A stretch of 64,000 nucleotides of DNA from Megalonaias nervosa (Eukaryota > Mollusca > Bivalvia > Unionida > Unionidae): assembly GCA_016617855.1 (NCBI GenBank), contig JAECUM010001116.1, positions 24,777 to 88,776 on the forward strand, in the 5' to 3' direction. The stretch's first letter is position 1. Every line of letters begins with the position of its first letter. The notes under the pieces were generated by a model, which ran no database searches, was not told where the DNA came from, and saw only the letters and a program-made list of their open reading frames with translations. This document shows, piece after piece, positions 33,456 to 41,861 of the stretch. The position numbers were made by a program, and so were the translations under genes.

Positions 33456-34360
33456 GTGGGTGGCTTATTAAAAAAAAAGTACCAATGGAGAATGTGTTAC
33501 TACGATCCATCCCATCTTGCGGGATACGGAGAAGTTCAGAAATTGTATTATGCTGCCAAAACCCGATTGAAAAGTGTCCGTTTACCTCAAATGCAACGAT
33601 GGTTACAAGAACAAGCCACGTACACCTTACACAAACCCATTCGACGAAAATTTTCTTGAAATCGCAATGGAGAACATCGATCATCAATGGCAAGCCCATT
33701 TAGCCGATGTCTCTTATTTGGCCACCTACAATTTGTTTTGTGTCATCGACGTCTTTTCCAAATTCGTCTGGGTCGAGCCATTGACTTCCAAATCGAGCAC
33801 TGAGCTAGTGCGAGCCCTAAAACTGGTGTTGAAACAAAGCGGCCGTCACTCCCTTCGATGGCAAACCGAGACATTCATTTTTTCACCACCGAGAATCCCG
33901 AAACCAAAGTCAGCATCGTGAAACATTTTCAACGCACCTTGAAAGAACGCATATGGAATATTTTACGCATCAACACAATCTCAAGTACATCGACGCCTTA
34001 CCGCACCTGGTCAAAGCGTACAACCAATCTTACCATCGGAGCATCGGATGTGACCCCCAAGAAGTGAATCCCGACAACAAAGTGACCATCTTTGAGAGCC
34101 TGATTGGTACGTCCCCACCTGTGGCTATCCCTAAGAAAAGTGAAGTGTTGACGACGGGAGATTGGGTGCGCATTGGCAAAACCAAACGCACTTTCGACAG
34201 AGGTTACTTACCCAACTGGACCACAGAATTGTTTCGTGTCAGTGGACGAGTGAATCGTCGTCATCCTGCCGTCTATAAGTTGGAAGACATGAACGGGGAA
34301 GTGTTAAAAGAAACGTTTTACGTGCCCGAGTTACAACGCGTGACCAAAAAAGAAGACTAA
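33456..34360 (+). pseudogene. Polinton integrase (c-int), inactivated
   Basis: The first good ATG is 33,492, though the frame is open from 33,456. The N-terminal zone has YYDPSHLAGYGEVQKLYYAA and WLQEQATYTLHKPIRRKF, typical of Polinton integrases. A frameshift near 33,660 leads to the catalytic core (IDHQWQAHLAD, then VIDVFSKFVWVEPL). A deletion or shift near 33,860 precedes FFTTENPETKVSIVKHFQRT, and another shift near 33,955 leads to LPHLVKAYNQSYHRSIG and a chromo/SH3-like C-terminus (GDWVRIGKTKRTFDRGY, VPELQRV). All three catalytic acids look lost: His in WQAHL, the QTD region deleted, and Lys in SIVKHF where Glu is expected. Confidence 0.9.
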
Positions 34361-34411
34361 AGAATATCGAAAGCATTCTCGATCAAAGAACCCGCAAAGT
34401 CGGAAAATGAA

Positions 34412-34931
34412 GTGTCAAAGAAGTCAAAGTATGTTGGCAAGGATATCCTCCCAGTTTTGATTCTTGGATCGACGCTTTGCAAGTCATGGACTATAAAAAG
34501 AAGTGATCATCATGCCCTTCAACACAGCTTCAACCACAAAGTGACCATTCCTTCATCGAGTTCTTCTTCTCTGCAAGATCTACAAAAGCAACCCTTGTGG
34601 GTTGTGGTGTGGAGAACGTGTGCCTAAAACGCAAATCGTCTTTTTCTGCCAAATCTTTGTAGTGTATTGTGTCATCGGTGCTGTCATTGCCAATTTGAGT
34701 TTGCAACAAGAACACAAACAATCGTGGACCATTTTACTGAGCAATTGCATCGGTTACCTTCTCCCCAATCCTTCCCTGATATACTCTAACGGTAACAACG
34801 GGAGTCTTCCGACCAACGTCAGTCACCCTCCCTACAGTCACCACCAGAACAAAAAGAACAACAATCCTCTTTTGGACACTCCTCTGACCTCCAGTGACCC
34901 TTGGACAGCAGAACTCTGGAATTATGAATAG
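34412..34931 (+). pseudogene. Small conserved Polinton membrane protein
   Basis: The recognisable part is the frame 34,602-34,931: PKTQIVFFCQIFVVYCVIGA, then NLSLQQEHKQSW and LLSNCIGYLLPNPSL. It is a hydrophobic helix followed by a second weakly hydrophobic segment, then a Ser/Asn/Pro-rich tail. A small protein with a membrane helix and a GYLLPNP motif is, from memory, common between integrase and capsid genes in animal Polintons. That frame has no ATG near its start. The overlapping frame 34,412-34,627 may hold the original N-terminus, implying a frameshift near 34,600. Function unknown, probably membrane or virion associated. Confidence 0.55.
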
Positions 34932-35839
34932 CCAGTTTTACTTAACTTTACCCAGTGACAGTTCCATGGAAGTGTTTCCCCACAATACCTTGTGATGTTT
35001 CACGACCAAATTACCTCAGGCCATCCAATTGGATCACGAAGTCCATTGGGAAGTGGCTTTGGTGGAAATGATTCACCCTACACAAATCAAGAACATCCCT
35101 GAAAATCAGAACACTTTTGAGGTCGAAGTTCTGAACGACAAGGTGCATCAATACTTGATTGAAAACGAAACTGTAGATGCCCCTATGAAACGACAAGTGT
35201 CCCTCAATACTCCACGGTACATCTATATTTTGAATATTTCCGCAGGCTTTATTTTAGTGGTCAACATCTGGTGGACACGCTTGCTTCCAGATTCGAGGAA
35301 GTATATGGCAAAGCCCTGTACAAAACCAAACGAAGCGTTACGATCGAGTATCATAAAGGAGCTCGTCGCCTGCTGATGAAATTTTCCGATGCCAAAGGGT
35401 TGGCCATTACATTTTGTCCTGAATTGTTTGACATTTTGGGTGGAGACCTCAAGATAGTCAAGGACGACAAAAACAACATACCATTCATGCCAGCCATCGC
35501 CGACAACTTTACTTTTGCGAAGTTTTCTCGATCCCCGGTAGAACTGAACGAAGGATTAAATTTGATCTTTGTGTACTCCAATGTGGTGGAGTATCACGTG
35601 GTGGGACACACATCCGTACCGTTACTGCGAGTCATTCCTTTCAAAGTGGATTCTGCCACGACCAGTGACGAGGAAGGTGGAAACACCTATCACGTTCACC
35701 GCGAATTTATACATCCTCACTATTTACCCGTCAGTAAGTCGTTTTTCGACAGTGTCAACATTGCTATCAAAGAGATTTGGGACAAAATATTCCATTCTCG
35801 AAAGGGAATGTTACGGTGAAACTCCATTTTAGAAAATGA
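34924..35839 (+). pseudogene. Penton-like minor capsid protein
   Basis: The ATG at 34,924 overlaps the end of the preceding frame. The N-terminus (QFYLTLPSDSSMEVFPHNTL) is the hallmark of the Polinton minor capsid/penton protein, followed by EVHWEVALVEMIHP. A TGA at 34,993-34,995 interrupts the conserved N-terminus. A frameshift near 35,250 leads to a long open frame, 35,271-35,819 (VVGHTSVPLLRVIPF, then REFIHPHYLPVS). A last shift near 35,795 reaches the conserved C-terminal LHFRK and TGA at 35,839. The length of about 300 residues fits a single jelly-roll penton that fills capsid vertices. Three breaks. Confidence 0.8.
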
Positions 35840-35867
35840 TTCTCTAACGACTTGTAAGTCATAGATA

Positions 35868-36298
35868 CTGTGTACCGAGGAGTCGCTAGACAGCGAGGAC
35901 ATGGTTTATGAGATACGTTGAAATCGGCGTTTTGTTCGGTGGCTCCCAGTTTGAAACCGATGGTGACATGAGGATTGCACGCCTTGAAAGATGCCGCTTT
36001 GACGAAAGGCAACGAATTTCTCCAAAATGTCATCATCGACAAACAAACTCCCAAAGCAGCTTTCTTGAGAGCAGGCAAAAACATCTTGCTTTAAACTGGC
36101 AAAGACATTTTGGGTCGACGAGAAACTCCTATAAATGCTCTGGACACTGTCCAGTAAGGCATTCCTGCTTCTCTGACGCTACAGCAAGGACAAGGCAGAA
36201 AGAGACGACGAAGACACCCCAGAGGACTTCACACACCCAGAGCTAGAAAGACAAAGAAAAGAAGAACCTTCAGACAATTAGACGTTTTTGATTATTAA
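35868..36298 (+). pseudogene. Small pVI-like virion protein
   Basis: The frame begins DTVYRGVARQRGHGL, with ATA where a start ATG would be expected, then a TGA. It continues through a hydrophobic/basic middle (SAFCSVAPSLKPMV, then ALTKGNEFLQNVII), further stops, and a basic tail (KRRRRHPRGLH) ending VFDY and TAA at 36,298. A short protein with a VYRG.P.QRG.G start, an amphipathic middle and an Arg/Lys-rich tail is commonly seen between penton and major capsid genes in Polintons and is comparable to adenoviral protein VI. That comparison is by position and composition. Confidence 0.5.
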
Positions 36299-36314
36299 AT
36301 CACAGAGAGAAAAA

Positions 36315-37591
36315 ATGATGCACTCAGAGTCTTGCGAATGTCCAAAGTCAGAACTGGATCTGTTTGCCATGCAGCCCACCATGATGATGATCCCAATGGG
36401 TAGAATGTCATCCCATCTCCTCTTTGACGGATTCAGCTCCCATCGAGTTTGAAATCAAAGGACAGCCCGAAGATTACATCGATCTGAATAGCAGTTGTTT
36501 GTACGTGAAAGTTAAAGTGATCAAAACGGACAACACCAATCCGGGAGCCGATGCTAGAGTAGCTCCTATCAACAATTTCATGCATTCCTTGTTCAGCTAA
36601 GCGGATTTGTACTTGAATAACAAACTAGTCAGCAGCAGAATGGATACTTACCTTTACCGAGCGTACCTGGAAAATCTCTTGACATACGGAAAAGATGCCA
36701 AGAACACTCATCTTGATGCTTGCTTGAATTGGAGACCTGACACAGCGGACGAGGACAAGTTTAACAGCACTACAATTGCTGGAGACGACCAAAATGTGGG
36801 ATTTATCGATCGCCGAAAGAAAATCCTACAAGGACGTAGTTTAGAACTGATGGATCGTTTGCATTTGGATATGTAGTTGTAAGAAAAGATTTTGCTGTAC
36901 GTAGTGGACGTCCGCCTAAGACTGAATCGAAGCAGTGCCGCATTCCATTTGATGTCCGATGCTGCCGATTACAAAACCATCATCCAAAAAGCCAGACTCT
37001 ACGTGCGACGCGTGTAAGCGTTACTTAAAGTGGGAAAGGACACCAGTCACACTTTGAGCAGAACTAACTCCAAGTATCCGAAACGACGAGTGGAAGTGAA
37101 TATTTTCACCATTCCCAAGGGTCAGCGAGCCATGATCGAAGATCATCTGTTCCATCGTCGAGAATTCAGCCTTCAACGAGTCTACAATCAAAATCCTTTC
37201 AACTTTTATCACTTTGGCGTGTCAAAAAAATCGAAGTCAGTTGCGATGGCAAGACCCTGTGTACCAGACCCTTCGAACCTGACTTTCACAAGAAGAATTA
37301 CTTGAGGTCATACTTGTCCCTGTACGAAGCCACGGGACAGTTAGGGACTAACACCAGCCACGGCATTTCGTACGACGATTACGCAGGAGGTTACACTTTG
37401 TGTGCTTTTCATTTCACTCCAAACCAAATCAGCGACGAGGACATTTCCACCCTATAAAATCCGGCCAGATTCGTGTGGAACTTCTGTTTGCTAAAGATCA
37501 ACTGAAGGAGACAGTGAACGTCATCCTGTATGCAGAATTCGACAATATGATAGAAATCAACAGTTTGAGAGAAGTCATTCTAGATTATTAG
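36315..37591 (+). pseudogene. Major capsid protein (double jelly-roll)
   Basis: The ATG at 36,315 gives a Met- and Ser-rich start (CPKSELDLFAMQPT). After a shift near 36,420 the main frame shows IEFEIKGQPEDYIDLNSSCL, YLNNKLVSSRMDTYLYRAYL and LTYGKDAKNTHL, then RRKKILQGRSLELMDRLHLD. Stops lie at 36,598, 36,874, 36,880 and 37,015. Later frames hold RRVEVNIFTIPKGQRAMIED, YEATGQLGTNTSHGISYDDY and VNVILYAEFDNMIEINSLRE. These match the Polinton capsid often listed in databases as F54H12.2-like. The length of about 425 codons fits that family. It forms the icosahedral capsid. At least four stops and three frameshifts. Confidence 0.88.
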
Positions 37592-37596
37592 AAGCT

Positions 37597-38097
37597 ATGG
37601 AAGAATCTTATCCCTGTTTGAATGGTAGAGAATCTTTAGACATGGAATGGGAGGATATCGTGGAAGCAGAACCCAAAGACAAAGACGAAGAGGATATGGT
37701 GATGTCCAGATTGCCAGAACAAGAAGGCTATCCAGTTTTCTGTTCTGCTAAGCACCTGTCGGATAAAATTACGGCATTGACCAAGAAAGACTGCTATGGA
37801 TGTCAAAACAATCATCCCAGTAAAATTCAACACGAAAAATGCCTAATGATGAGTTAAGAAGAAAAATTGGACGAGTGTGTGGATGACGCTTGGGGTCTCA
37901 TCTCGGAAGAAGCAGTGTTGCATCAGTTTCATAAAGCTTTGCGTGATCATTCCTCCCCTCCATTGACTGCTCTAGAGATCCGTCGCATCGAAGCTGTCTT
38001 GGCCCAGAGTACGGAGACGAAGCGAAGAGACGATTACTTGACAGAGATTTGCAAGCAAAAAGTCAGAATAGTATCGATGAATTATTATCACCTGTGA
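37597..38097 (+). pseudogene. Conserved CYGC-motif Polinton protein
   Basis: The ATG is 5 bp after the capsid stop. The frame is open throughout except for one TAA at 37,855-37,857 and ends with TGA at 38,097 (about 166 codons). Features are an acidic N-terminus (MEWEDIVEAEPKDKDEED), then ITALTKKDCYGCQNNHPSKI, QHEKCLMMS, and after the stop DECVDDAWGLISEEAVLHQF. The Cys-x2-Cys ... His ... Cys pattern suggests a small zinc site. It is regularly found beside the capsid and protease genes of Polintons; its role is not established. It is the least damaged conserved gene of the core. Confidence 0.65.
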
Positions 38098-38118
38098 AAA
38101 AAATAAAAAAAAAAAAAA

Positions 38119-38643
38119 ATAGATACCTGGGAACTTTATTACCTTTTGAAAAACAGTTCGTACACCGCTTCTTGGAATCCTGTCTTGTGCGATAAAGAAG
38201 AACTTCCTCATCGCAAACCTAAAGACCATCAAACTTATGTCATCAACACGGACGACAGTCATCTCCCAGGAACCCACTGGGTAGCCGTCTACCTTCCCCA
38301 CGATGCCTGTGTAGAGTATTTTGATTCGTATGGATTACTGCCTTTGGAAGAGGACATCATCGATTTTATGAGATGAAATGCCCAGACGACTCGCTTCAAT
38401 AATGTGAAATTACAAAGCACAGATTCTATGGTGTGTGGACAATATTGTGCGTATTTTCTTCGTCAACGCAGTCTTTGATATCCCTTAGAACATTTAGTAA
38501 CTTATTTTGACCGTGACTCTTCTAGAAACGATAAAAAAGTAGATCGATGGCTTTGTGATCATTATGGATATCTCTTGTCTTTAGCTAGGAAAGTAGTGAA
38601 CATCAATGGCCAAATGACCTCCATCGTTGGAAGTCTAACTTGA
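38119..38643 (+). pseudogene. Adenain-type cysteine protease
   Basis: The frame starts at an ATA codon (where ATG would be expected) with DTWELYYLLKNSSYTASWNP and runs to TGA at 38,643, interrupted by two in-frame TGA codons (38,374 and about 38,476). The catalytic residues of the adenovirus/Ulp1-like protease fold are all present in order: His in GTHWVAVYLP, Asp in VEYFDSYG, Gln in KLQSTDS and Cys in MVCGQYCAYFL. In Polintons and adenoviruses this enzyme cleaves virion precursor proteins during maturation. About 175 codons fits the family. It follows the CYGC gene by 21 bp. Only nonsense changes are seen, without frameshift. Confidence 0.85.
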
Positions 38644-38728
38644 CTTCACAACGTTTTCAACCTTATCAAAAATGTGTTGTTTGATATAATATGAATTGTT
38701 ATAATATGTAGTGGCTGTTTGTTGGCTG

Positions 38729-38734
38729 AATAAA
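38729..38734 (+). terminator. Polyadenylation signal AATAAA
   Basis: AATAAA lies 86 bp after the protease stop and is followed by T-rich sequence. It marks the end of the Polinton core gene block. Confidence 0.5.
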
Positions 38735-38875
38735 AATTTTATTTTTTGAAAAAAGTGTTGGTGGTTTGTTTTAAAAAAAATTGTTTTCACTATACATGCT
38801 TTTTGACTTCTCTCTATCCCTCACCATGGGATAAGCTATAGCGTTCCTACCCAAAAAATTCGTAGGGATGGTTTC

Positions 38876-38921
38876 TATCGCGTCCGCGCTTGAGCCATAT
38901 AAAGCGAGGCGGTCTCCAGTC
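38876..38921 (+). promoter_or_regulatory. Type B promoter, copy 4
   Basis: CGCGTCCGCGCTTG, then TATAAA (38,898-38,903) and CAGTC (about 38,917-38,921) as a possible cap site. It is the most diverged copy of the type B core. Confidence 0.5.
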
Positions 38922-38947
38922 AGACGCGGCAGCAACACAGGAAGGAC

Positions 38948-39379
38948 GTGGGCACCCAGACGGACTTCGCTACTTCGACCGGAACCTCAGTACCTGAACA
39001 AGAAGACAAAGAAACCGAGGAAACTTCTATCCACGAAGAAGCGCCCTTAAGGAGTGAGGAAGAGAAGGACGAAATATTAACCAAAATGGCAGAACGCTAC
39101 AAAAGACTAGGAATCGAGGAGGCCATATGCAGCTACAAGAAAGATTACAACTTCGCATGCGCAGTAAAATATGTGAACTGGAGAGTTCTGAAAATTAGAA
39201 AGCCCCGGCCACAACAATGGCGCTTTGGTGAAGGTGTACTCCACGACTACTATGATAGAGCCTACCGCAAGGCCCCACTTTCTACCCTTATTGATGCCGC
39301 CATAGAAATAGGAAAACTCTATGGTTTTGAGGCAATACCAGAGGGTACCTATGACGCAGATGATAGAAAAAATTCATAA
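38948..39379 (+). pseudogene. KPRPxQW-family gene, 5'-truncated copy R1
   Basis: This open frame lacks an early ATG (the first in-frame ATG is at about 39,087) and lacks the conserved N-terminal segment of the 20,082-20,957 protein. It keeps a Glu-rich linker (EQEDKETEETSIHEE) and the C-terminal domain (CAVKYVNWRVLKIRKPRPQQ, then WRFGEGVLHDYYDRAYRKAP, STLIDAAIEIGKLYGFEAIP), ending at a TAA at 39,379. The domain is clearly homologous but quite diverged from both left-arm copies. It sits directly behind a type B rather than type A promoter. No histone-like stem-loop follows. Confidence 0.55.
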
Positions 39380-39399
39380 AACTAATTAAGAATTAGGAC

Positions 39400-39715
39400 A
39401 ATTAAACAGATGGCTAACACACTATTGGCAATAGGGACTGTCCATTAGTACAACTGGACTGAATTTGACAAATACGTGCGGCCTGGCGTTTCGGGATGAC
39501 ATTGTTTGGTCCCCCCCCCCCCGGCCCCTTTCCTCCTTTGCCTCTTCCAGACATTAAATTAACAAGTGCGACACTCGCACATAAAAGCTGGGTTGTAGTG
39601 GCTCCATTCCTGCAACCCATAACAATTATAATGCTCGACAGTCGAGCATTAACTAGTCGCAAAAGCTCGTATAAGATAGCGTAAGCGAGTTTAATTTTTC
39701 ATTCATTCATTCAGT
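39400..39715 (+). promoter_or_regulatory. Type A hairpin promoter module, copy 5
   Basis: The upstream block includes ATAGGGACTGTCCATTAGTA. Hairpin a (39,566-39,580) is GTGCGA/TCGCAC. Hairpin b (39,590-39,618) is GGGTTGTAG/CTGCAACCC with one G-T wobble. Hairpin c (39,630-39,650) is a perfect 9-bp stem AATGCTCGA/TCGAGCATT. Hairpin d (39,655-39,690) has one mismatch. CATTCATTCAGTC near 39,700 resembles a cap site. Confidence 0.75.
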
Positions 39716-39734
39716 CTGACTATCCATTGTTAAT

Positions 39735-40110
39735 GCGTCAACCTATGAAGATGTGTTCAAGACTAGCAAAGCTGAACGAACCCCACGTGAATTTACATCG
39801 TGTCAGGCAAAACCTGATGAGACTGAAAATGTCAGGATGCTGAAAGTGACCCAAGACCTGATAGAAGAGGTGTTTAAAGACAAAATCATGAAGGAGCAAG
39901 AAGAATAGACCGAGAAGTACAGACTTCAGAAACAGCAGAGAGAACAGTAACAGCAGCAACAACAACAGGAGCCAGACAGAGGTTTTGTGGACTGCCGTGT
40001 GGAAACGAAAGAGTTCTTCTTCTCCTTCCACAGAAACAGATCCTATCATGTGGGAAAACCTGCAACCAGACGGGGACGCAATCTTAGATGATAAGAGATT
40101 GCCACAACCC
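39735..40110 (+). pseudogene. Decayed gene unit R2 (Gln-rich)
   Basis: Between the type A module (copy 5) and the histone-like stem-loop at 40,121. Coding-like pieces in one frame include SCQAKPDETENVRMLK, VTQDLIEEVFKDKIMKEQEE and, after stops, a Gln run and FVDCRVETKEFFFSF. It is charged and helix-forming like the neighbouring genes, but I cannot align it to them by eye. The minus-strand Leu-rich frame across it is a shadow of the CAG/CAA repeats. Confidence 0.4.
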
Positions 40111-40120
40111 CCAACAAAAC

Positions 40121-40136
40121 AGCTCTTTTCAGGGCT
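40121..40136 (+). terminator. Histone-like 3' stem-loop with downstream box
   Basis: AGCTCTTTTCAGGGCT has a 6-bp stem (one G-T pair) and TTTC loop, preceded by CAAAAC and followed by ACCCCCA. AGAAAAGATA lies 14 nt downstream (40,151-40,160). This matches the histone pre-mRNA 3' end layout of stem-loop plus U7-binding element. Confidence 0.7.
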
Positions 40137-40513
40137 ACCCCCAACAATCTAGAAAAGATACACTAGTCAAATTGCCAAAATATTTGTCTGTCTTTGTTTG
40201 TTGGTAGGTTGAAAAATAGAAATGTGCCTATAAAAAATTCGTTTCCCTGGCTTGTAAGATTGTGTGTTTCTTTGTTTGTTCGTTTGTTTGTTTGTGTGTG
40301 TCTGTATGTGTAAGTAAAAAATAGACGTGTGCCTATAAACACTTCGTTTCTCTGACTTGTAAGATAATCTATGTGTTTTATATATATATGAGTGATAATA
40401 AAGAGTGTTTGTACGTGAAAAAAGTGAACATGAGTGTTTCTTTTAGGTCCGCGCGTTCCATGTTATTGATGGTGGAGTGGTATTGTTAGTGTTTATGTAA
40501 GGGGAATGTTTTC

Positions 40514-40559
40514 CTTCACGTCCGTGCTTCAGGCATATAAATCGAAGCTTTCGTCAGTC
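40514..40559 (+). promoter_or_regulatory. Type B promoter, copy 3
   Basis: CTTCACGTCCGTGCTTC (40,514-40,530), TATAAA (40,536-40,541) and TCAGTC (40,554-40,559) as a likely cap site, 37 bp before the ATG of the next gene. Confidence 0.7.
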
Positions 40560-40595
40560 TGCCTATCCATCGTTGACCAGTCAACACTTTCAAAA

Positions 40596-40979
40596 ATGAG
40601 CAGAATCAGTAAGCTGTTGGAGCTTCAAATGCACCTGGAGAATGCCAGGCGACTCCTCGATGAGCTGGCCATTGAGGCGATCCAGGAAATTGCCAAGATA
40701 GAAGAGGAGAAGGAAAACAAGAAGAAAGAAGAGGAGAAGGAAAACAAGATAGAAAGGATCCTGCCTCACCTCATACTTAGGCCTCTGTGTGAGTTCGAGC
40801 CTGAGGTGAGGACGCTTCCACGGCGCCAAGTACCACAGCCACAACCACTACCACCAGCACCAAGAGCCGCTGTCCCCCAGATGAAAAAGTGGGAGGAGGA
40901 GTTGGAACGACAGCGGCAAGAGTGGGACCTGCAGAGACATCATCATCCCCGGCTACAGAATAGAAGACAGAGGGAATAA
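40596..40979 (+). CDS. Intact coiled-coil / Pro-rich protein R3
   Basis: A 127-codon ORF from the ATG at 40,596, the first ATG after a TATA box and cap-like TCAGTC. Residues 1-60 are an amphipathic, Leu- and Glu-rich helix turning into a Lys/Glu repeat (EEEKENKKKEEEKENKIE), a probable coiled coil. Residues about 80-97 are Pro/Gln-rich. A second charged helix and a His/Arg-rich tail follow. No signal or membrane segment. A histone-like stem-loop and A-rich box lie 171-210 bp after the stop. With promoter, frame and 3' signal all intact this is the most complete gene unit of the right arm. Function unknown; composition resembles the TIR gene at 43,456. Confidence 0.65.
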   Translation: MSRISKLLELQMHLENARRLLDELAIEAIQEIAKIEEEKENKKKEEEKENKIERILPHLILRPLCEFEPEVRTLPRRQVPQPQPLPPAPRAAVPQMKKWEEELERQRQEWDLQRHHHPRLQNRRQRE

Positions 40980-41150
40980 GTCTTCGCTATTCCTTGAGTG
41001 AGAATTAGGATGATGAGGCCACTCAACCCCGCCTCTGCACTCCCAAGAACAAATGTCAATTGGGAGAATGACTGGAGCTGCCATTGCGTGTATGGTGCCC
41101 GGCCTGGAAGGTACAGTCATTAGACAGGTGCAGCTGAAGTTCACAAAAAC

Positions 41151-41166
41151 AGCTCTTCTCAGGGCT
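41151..41166 (+). terminator. Histone-like 3' stem-loop with downstream box
   Basis: AGCTCTTCTCAGGGCT has a 6-bp stem and TCTC loop, preceded by CAAAAAC and followed by AACC. AGAAAAGAGAG lies 12 nt downstream (41,179-41,189), then CAAGTTGCC, as after the 40,121 copy. Confidence 0.65.
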
Positions 41167-41214
41167 AACCAGATCTCTAGAAAAGAGAGACTGATCAAGT
41201 TGCCAAAAAATATT

Positions 41215-41341
41215 AGTGTGTGTGTGTTTGTTTGTTTGTGTTTGTGTGCGTGCGCGTACGTGTGTGTGTGAGCGCGCGCGTACGTTTGTTTGTGTGTGTG
41301 TATGTGTGTGTGTGTGTATTTTTGTTTGCGAGTACGCCCTT

Positions 41342-41388
<47 letters not shown>

Positions 41389-41390
41389 TT
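41215..41390. repeat. GT-rich alternating tract
   Basis: GT runs are punctuated by CGTGCGCGTACG and GCGCGCGTACG, the inverted counterpart of the CA tract at 28,036-28,212. Val/Cys open frames are artefacts. Confidence 0.9.
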
Positions 41391-41696
41391 CTCCTTAACA
41401 AACCCCTTGTCCCTACACTCATGAGTGTTTGTTTTGTGCGAATATGGAGTAGTGTGACTACAAACACTAACTCCTTTGCTGATGTGATTTTTATGTAATA
41501 TTGTGTTTTGTACATAAAACTTTCCTTCTCCATGTATTGATAGAAAGTATAGTGGTTTTGTTAGAATTAGTATGTTGTTTTGTATAAAAATTTATTTTAG
41601 GTTAGCACTCTCATCACTGTGCATTGTTTGGTAGGTGATATGGGTAGTTTGTAAGAGAGGATATTCTCCTTCACGTCCGTGCTTGAGACATATAAA
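41386..41696 (+). promoter_or_regulatory. Type B promoter, copy 2 (inner inverted repeat, right arm)
   Basis: Together with the GT tract from 41,214 this block is an inverted copy of 27,734-28,212. It contains ACACTCATGAGTGTTTG, GGTTAGCACTCTCATCA, CTTCACGTCCGTGCTTG (41,669-41,685) and TATAAA (41,691-41,696). Confidence 0.7.
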
Positions 41697-41698
41697 AT

Positions 41699-41861
41699 GG
41701 AACGTTCCTCAATCACTAACTTCCAAGCATATCAAAAGAAGATCGGATTTCCCGCTACGTTCCCAGAATTCTTAGACAGGACACATAACGATAACATGGA
41801 GACCACATACAAGAGCATAATACTGTACCTAAAACAAATTGACAAACACAATAAAATATAG
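41699..41861 (+). pseudogene. RT C-terminal remnant
   Basis: An open frame encodes FQAYQKKIGFPATFPEFLDR and YLKQIDKHNKI. These align with the very C-terminus of the RT at 23,578 (FQEYQKRNGSPTTYPEILDK, YLKGIQKHGHI), with roughly half the residues changed. The frame begins within 10 bp of a TATA box, so nearly the whole RT gene is missing: promoter and last 50 codons are joined directly. It comes from a related but different RT lineage. Confidence 0.6.
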
